A stretch of 9,510 nucleotides of DNA from an uncultured Clostridia bacterium (lineage in GTDB: Bacteria > Bacillota > Clostridia > TANB77 > CAG-508), in NCBI GenBank assembly GCA_934155265.1, contig CAKPGU010000034.1, forward strand, positions 1 through 9,510, written 5' to 3'. Under the pieces are notes generated by a model. That model was given only the letters and a program-made list of their open reading frames with translations. It searched no databases and was not told the DNA's origin. Shown piece after piece: positions 6,364 through 9,510 of this stretch. Numbering within the stretch: position 1 is the stretch's first letter; each line of letters opens with the position of its first letter. The translations under genes and the position numbers were made by a program.

Positions 6364-7684
6364 AGCTAAAGTAATATTTGTAGTGGTATTTTGCATTATA
6401 TGTATATCAGTAACATTAGGTTTGATACTATATAAGAATATAGAAATAGATAGAGAAGGTATGGATAATATTGATGCAAGTGAAAATAATACTGATAATA
6501 AAGACATAGTAGGAATAGACTTAAAAGGGACATATAATCAGAATGATTTGAAGATACAAGAAAATAAAGTAACAAAAGAGAAAGTTGAAATAAGCTACTG
6601 CCAAGTATTAGGATTAAAAAATAAAATTATTCAAGATAATATTAATCAAGAATTAGAAAGAATAGCATTAAATTTTTATAAAGAAAAAATAAAAGATATA
6701 GATGAGGTTATAAATGTATCTGTTAATATGACTAATACAGCGAACTTTGCTAATGTTGCTTCTTTTGAAGTATCATATGTTGCAAAAAAAGATGATGATG
6801 GAGATGGATTTTATCAGGGATTTAAAGGAATAAATTATGATTTAACAACAGGAGAAGAAATAAATATCGAAAAATTATTTACATTAAATGCACCAGTAGA
6901 AGATATTTTGAGAAGATCAGCATATTATAGTTTTGTACAAAAAAATGTGGAAGAAAATTTATCAGGAGATTTTGTAGTATCAAACTATGGAGATATAGAA
7001 GATGATATTGCATTATTTATTGACAAATATAAAAGGGGACAAATAAATCAGTTTCATTTCTCACCAAAATATATTTACATTGAATATGGAGAAGATGATG
7101 TTATTACAATAGATATGGAAAAATATGCTGATTATATTGCTATTTATAATAGATATTTAACAAGTGAATCCATTTTTGAGACAAATAATGTTGGACTAAA
7201 AAATTTATATACTTTATCTAAAAGATATCTAATAGATTATAGATATACAAATTATGAAAAAGGAAGTAATTATTTTATAGATGTTAATATAGATCATACA
7301 GATGAACAAGGAAATAGTTTTAGTAAAACAATATTTGAAGATAAGAGAAAAGAAATAGAAGCTGAAATTGAAAAAATAAAATCGATAGCTAGTAGAGATA
7401 CGAGTAATTTTTACATATTAAATTATTATATAAATATTAGTACATTTAAGGAAAATTCAACTCAACAAATTTTAACATATTGTCAAACAAATGGAAATTC
7501 ATATGAAATGACTGTACATGATTTTGAAGAAAATGTTGAGCCAATCATAATAAAATCTAACAGAGCTGAACCAGGTGGAGCAGTACCAGATTATATATAT
7601 GATTTTAAAGATGTTTTAAAAATTGAACCACAAGAAATAACAGAATATTATAATCCAGAGACAGGAGAGAAAGTTGTAATTTAG
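6347..7684 (+). CDS. Membrane-anchored extracellular protein, DUF4163/DUF3298 type
   Basis: This 445-residue protein has one N-terminal transmembrane segment (about 9-29, after a short basic start), so most of it should lie outside the cell. Residues about 77-145 resemble DUF4163 (SYCQVLGLKNKIIQDNINQEL). The part from NYDLTTGEEINIEKLF (163) to FHFSPKYIYIEYGED (from 236) resembles DUF3298, the fold also found in RsiV, the anti-sigma factor that binds lysozyme. It is not RsiV itself: the short cytoplasmic tail holds no anti-sigma domain and no sigma gene is adjacent. Residues about 290-445 are unassigned. KKDDDGDG (about 147) is an acidic loop that could bind a cation. ATG 6347 lies inside the PstS-like gene, with AAAGGAGG (6333-6340) six bases upstream, so the two are probably translated together. 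The domain assignment is by eye. Confidence 0.78.
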   Translation: MFKTTKAKVIFVVVFCIICISVTLGLILYKNIEIDREGMDNIDASENNTDNKDIVGIDLKGTYNQNDLKIQENKVTKEKVEISYCQVLGLKNKIIQDNINQELERIALNFYKEKIKDIDEVINVSVNMTNTANFANVASFEVSYVAKKDDDGDGFYQGFKGINYDLTTGEEINIEKLFTLNAPVEDILRRSAYYSFVQKNVEENLSGDFVVSNYGDIEDDIALFIDKYKRGQINQFHFSPKYIYIEYGEDDVITIDMEKYADYIAIYNRYLTSESIFETNNVGLKNLYTLSKRYLIDYRYTNYEKGSNYFIDVNIDHTDEQGNSFSKTIFEDKRKEIEAEIEKIKSIASRDTSNFYILNYYINISTFKENSTQQILTYCQTNGNSYEMTVHDFEENVEPIIIKSNRAEPGGAVPDYIYDFKDVLKIEPQEITEYYNPETGEKVVI

Positions 7685-7687
7685 TAT

Positions 7688-7732
7688 AAAATCACCCAAT
7701 ATTACAAATAATTGTAATAAGGGTGGTTTTTT
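7688..7732 (+). terminator. Terminator-like hairpin that also contains the yitT Shine-Dalgarno
   Basis: A 10-bp lower stem, AAAATCACCC (7688-7697) with GGGTGGTTTT (7721-7730, one T-G pair), is joined by a small internal loop to an 8-bp upper stem (7700-7707 with 7712-7719) with an ATAA loop. A T-run (7727-7732) follows. It starts four bases after the stop of the DUF3298-type gene and would end the rnc operon. Its 3' arm is also the only ribosome binding site for the next gene. Confidence 0.75.
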
Positions 7733-7734
7733 AT

Positions 7735-8586
7735 ATGAACAGTGAAAAAATAAGAAAATCTATAATTGATGCTATTGGAACGGTTGTTGGATCAGCAATA
7801 ATGGCGGTTGGTGTTTCATCTTTTTTGTTACCGAATCAATTGTCTTCTGGTGGATTTTCAGGTGTGGCAACAATAACATATTATTTATTAAAAATTCCAA
7901 TGGGAGCAATGATAATGGCATTAAATATACCTTTATTTTTGTTTGCAGGATATAGATTAGGTAAAGAATTTTTTATAAAGTCATTAATAGGAACGTTTAG
8001 TTTGTCATTATTTATAGATATATTGGATAGATATCCTCCTATAACAACAGACAGATTTTTAGCATGTATTTATGGCGGAATTATAATTGGAATAGGAACA
8101 GCAATAATTTTGAAAGTTGATTCATCAACAGGTGGAACAGAGCTTATTGCTAATATTATTAAAACATATAATCCATATATTTCTATGAGTAGATATTTAA
8201 CAATAATTGATATTATTATTATTGCATTAAATGTAATATTTTTTAAACATATTGAAATAGGGTTATACTCTGCAATTGCGATTTATTTGTATGGACAGAT
8301 GATTGATATAATTTTTGATGGCGTAAATTATACTAAATTATTATTTGTAATTTCAGATAAAAATGACCAAATTTCAAAAGTTATAAGTGATAAAGTAAAA
8401 AGAGGAGTTACAGGATTATATGGTAAAGGAATGTATAGTGATAAAGATAAACTTGTTTTAATATGTGCTGCATCAAGAGGAGATGTATCTAAGATTAAGG
8501 ATATTGCAAATGGAATTGATAAGAATTGTTTTATAGTTATTGCAAATGCAAGAGAAGTATTGGGAAAAGGTTTTAAAGAAAAATAA
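7735..8586 (+). CDS. YitT family membrane protein (DUF161 plus DUF2179)
   Basis: YitT-family proteins are common multi-copy Firmicutes membrane proteins without an established substrate. This one has 283 residues, a normal length. Hydrophobic segments lie at about 11-33, 45-70, 80-98, 108-130, 150-170 and 172-195, with the family motifs SSGGFSGVATI (37-47) and SSTGGTEL in the membrane part. From about 200 on it has the soluble C-terminal DUF2179 domain (KLLFVISDK, RGVTGLYGKGMYS, IANAREVLGKGF), probably cytoplasmic. ATG 7735 is used, with GGGTGG (7721-7726) eight bases upstream; GTG 7723 lies within that Shine-Dalgarno and is rejected. No clear promoter was found between 7684 and 7735, so expression may depend on readthrough of the upstream hairpin. 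A strong terminator follows. Confidence 0.93.
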   Translation: MNSEKIRKSIIDAIGTVVGSAIMAVGVSSFLLPNQLSSGGFSGVATITYYLLKIPMGAMIMALNIPLFLFAGYRLGKEFFIKSLIGTFSLSLFIDILDRYPPITTDRFLACIYGGIIIGIGTAIILKVDSSTGGTELIANIIKTYNPYISMSRYLTIIDIIIIALNVIFFKHIEIGLYSAIAIYLYGQMIDIIFDGVNYTKLLFVISDKNDQISKVISDKVKRGVTGLYGKGMYSDKDKLVLICAASRGDVSKIKDIANGIDKNCFIVIANAREVLGKGFKEK

Positions 8587-8591
8587 TAAAG

Positions 8592-8639
8592 AATCTAAAA
8601 TATAAGTTCACAATAAAAAACTTATATTTTAGATTTTTT
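8592..8639. terminator. Bidirectional terminator between convergent genes
   Basis: A perfect 17-bp stem (8592-8608 with 8619-8635) has a 10-nt loop and a T6 tract at 8634-8639 on the plus strand. The A-rich DNA upstream (8581-8593) gives a T-rich tail for the minus-strand transcript. It serves the YitT gene and the convergent Ger(x)C gene, whose stop codon (8638-8640) overlaps the plus-strand T-tract. Confidence 0.9.
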
Positions 8640-9510
8640 AAGTTTTAGTTAATAACATACTAGAAATAGAATCAATGTTTATATCAACATCAAATTTTGC
8701 ATCTTTAAATTTTTCAGACCAATTATAATTGTTCCAATCATTTATAGTTGGAAAATAAGCAACGGCCTTTGTAGAAAAGCAGTCAATATCTGTTCCATAT
8801 TCTTTTGAGATTTTATCAAAATAATTATTATATTCTTTTTTCATATAATCTTCAGTTACATCAGAAAATTTTTCAAGTACATCTTTTTCTTCATAATTGA
8901 TATTATTTTCAAGAGTTAATATGGATGCTCGAACATCAATTTTAACGGAAATATGAGGGATATTATCTTCAATTTTAACTGAAACTTTTGCTTTTTTTAC
9001 AGGAGTTAAACTTATTTCAATTTTTTCTTCTGTATTACCAGAGCTTTCTTTATAAGGATTATCAACAGAGATAATGCAAGAATCAATGTCATTATTAATA
9101 AGTAGATGGCAAATTGTTTCTGTGGCTGTTAATTCACCTCGAAGCTTATCATCTTTAAAAACTGCAATTCCTATATTTTCACTACCACGTTTTCCTTCAA
9201 CAGTACTTGTCCCAGCTGTCAAATCTTCAGGATTTGTAATTGTATCTACATCTAGCATATTTTCTTTACTAGATGAAGTACCAGATGAGGATTCTTTATT
9301 TGAACTGTTTCCACTTGAACTATTTTCATTTGAGCTTGAATAAGAAGAGTTATCACTTTTTTCTTCTTGTCTTGCAGTTTTATCAAGACCCCCTAAGATT
9401 GCTGTACCATCACAAGAAGAATTGGAAAATGTGTTAAAAAATTCACCAACAGTTATATCAGAAAAATATCCTGTAAATTTATTAGTTATTGAAAAAGTAT
9501 CATAATAACT
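8638..9510 (-). CDS. Ger(x)C family spore germination protein, C-terminal part (5' truncated by window edge)
   Basis: This minus-strand frame is open from the right edge (9510) to the stop complementary to 8638-8640; 290 residues are visible. Ger(x)C (GerAC) proteins are lipoprotein subunits of nutrient germinant receptors in the spore inner membrane, working with GerA-type A and B subunits. The hallmark is GIAVFKDDKLRGEL, with the Spore_GerAC C-terminal domain after it (segments around IEISLTPVKKAKVSV, DIDCFSTKAVAYFPTINDW and NWSEKFKDAKFDVDINI). The signal peptide and lipobox would lie beyond the window. The Met at 9256-9258 is internal, because the reading frame and a family-like sequence (FFNFTNSSCDGTAILGGL) continue upstream of it. 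Bases 9262-9360 encode an unusual Ser/Asn-rich stretch. This gene is the main evidence that the organism forms spores; gerA/gerB partners would be expected upstream, outside the window. Confidence 0.86.
   Translation of the reverse strand, partial: SYYDTFSITNKFTGYFSDITVGEFFNTFSNSSCDGTAILGGLDKTARQEEKSDNSSYSSSNENSSSGNSSNKESSSGTSSSKENMLDVDTITNPEDLTAGTSTVEGKRGSENIGIAVFKDDKLRGELTATETICHLLINNDIDSCIISVDNPYKESSGNTEEKIEISLTPVKKAKVSVKIEDNIPHISVKIDVRASILTLENNINYEEKDVLEKFSDVTEDYMKKEYNNYFDKISKEYGTDIDCFSTKAVAYFPTINDWNNYNWSEKFKDAKFDVDINIDSISSMLLTKT
9262..9360 (-). repeat. Ser/Asn/Glu-rich low-complexity segment within the Ger(x)C gene
   Basis: About 33 codons encode almost only Ser, Asn, Glu, Lys and Gly (pieces such as SSNENSSSGNSSNEKSSSG), with loose repeats of the S-S-x-N-E/G type. 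It separates the N-terminal part of the protein from the GIAVFKDDKL domain and looks like a flexible linker. The frame stays open throughout, so it is not a sequencing break. Confidence 0.75.

Noticed and set aside
7020..7048. Perfect TTGACA at 7020-7025 inside the DUF3298-type gene, considered as an internal promoter for the YitT gene
   Set aside because: The hexamers at correct spacing (around 7043-7048) are poor -10 boxes, and the site is about 700 bases from the YitT gene.
6347..7684. RsiV anti-sigma factor
   Set aside because: The extracellular part resembles the same domain family, but the cytoplasmic N-terminus is about 8 residues with no anti-sigma domain, and no sigma factor gene is adjacent.
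9074..9343. 89-residue plus-strand open frame opposite the Ger(x)C gene
   Set aside because: Antisense shadow of the Ser-rich coding region on the minus strand. The minus-strand protein has clear family motifs.

Overview
The window is AT-rich DNA from a low-GC Gram-positive bacterium, most likely a spore-forming member of the Clostridia. The evidence is an EF-Tu with a Firmicutes-like sequence, the plsX-acpP-rnc gene order, strong AGGAGG-type ribosome binding sites, consensus sigma-A promoters, A/T-ending codons almost everywhere, and a Ger(x)C spore germination protein. The sequence alone does not support a species name.

Layout. (1) 1-615: the 3' half of tuf (EF-Tu), ended by an intrinsic terminator. 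(2) 726-2005: a stand-alone unit with a perfect TTGACA-17-TATAAT promoter, a lysine/glutamate-rich coiled-coil protein of unknown function (789-1976) that contains a 12-bp tandem repeat, and its own terminator. (3) 2013-3551: plsX and acpP, the phospholipid/fatty acid block. acpP has its own promoter and a leader full of overlapping inverted repeats, and ends in a terminator. (4) 3594-7732: a probable operon of rnc (RNase III), an Elp3-like radical SAM protein, a membrane-anchored PstS-like binding protein and a membrane-anchored DUF4163/DUF3298-type protein. Gaps are short and the last pair overlaps. It ends in a large terminator-like hairpin. (5) 7735-8639: a YitT-family membrane protein whose Shine-Dalgarno lies inside that hairpin, followed by a 17-bp bidirectional terminator. 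(6) 8638-9510, minus strand: the C-terminal part of a Ger(x)C germination lipoprotein, running off the right edge.

How the genes fit together. PlsX makes acyl-phosphate from acyl-ACP, and AcpP is its acyl carrier, so these two share a pathway. rnc and the radical SAM gene are RNA-related neighbours; in many Firmicutes smc and ftsY follow them, but here two cell-surface proteins do. The PstS-like gene has no pstCAB partners in view, so it is more likely a surface sensor or orphan binding protein than part of a transporter encoded here.

Most of the window is ordinary core genome. The best candidates for something undescribed are the orphan coiled-coil protein with its near-ideal promoter, the overlapping PstS-like/DUF3298 pair, the hairpin that sequesters the yitT Shine-Dalgarno, the palindromic acpP leader, the KH-like tail of the radical SAM protein and the Ser/Asn-rich insert in Ger(x)C. 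I see no mobile element, CRISPR array, tRNA or rRNA. No gene-free stretch reaches 300 bases; the longest is 616-788.
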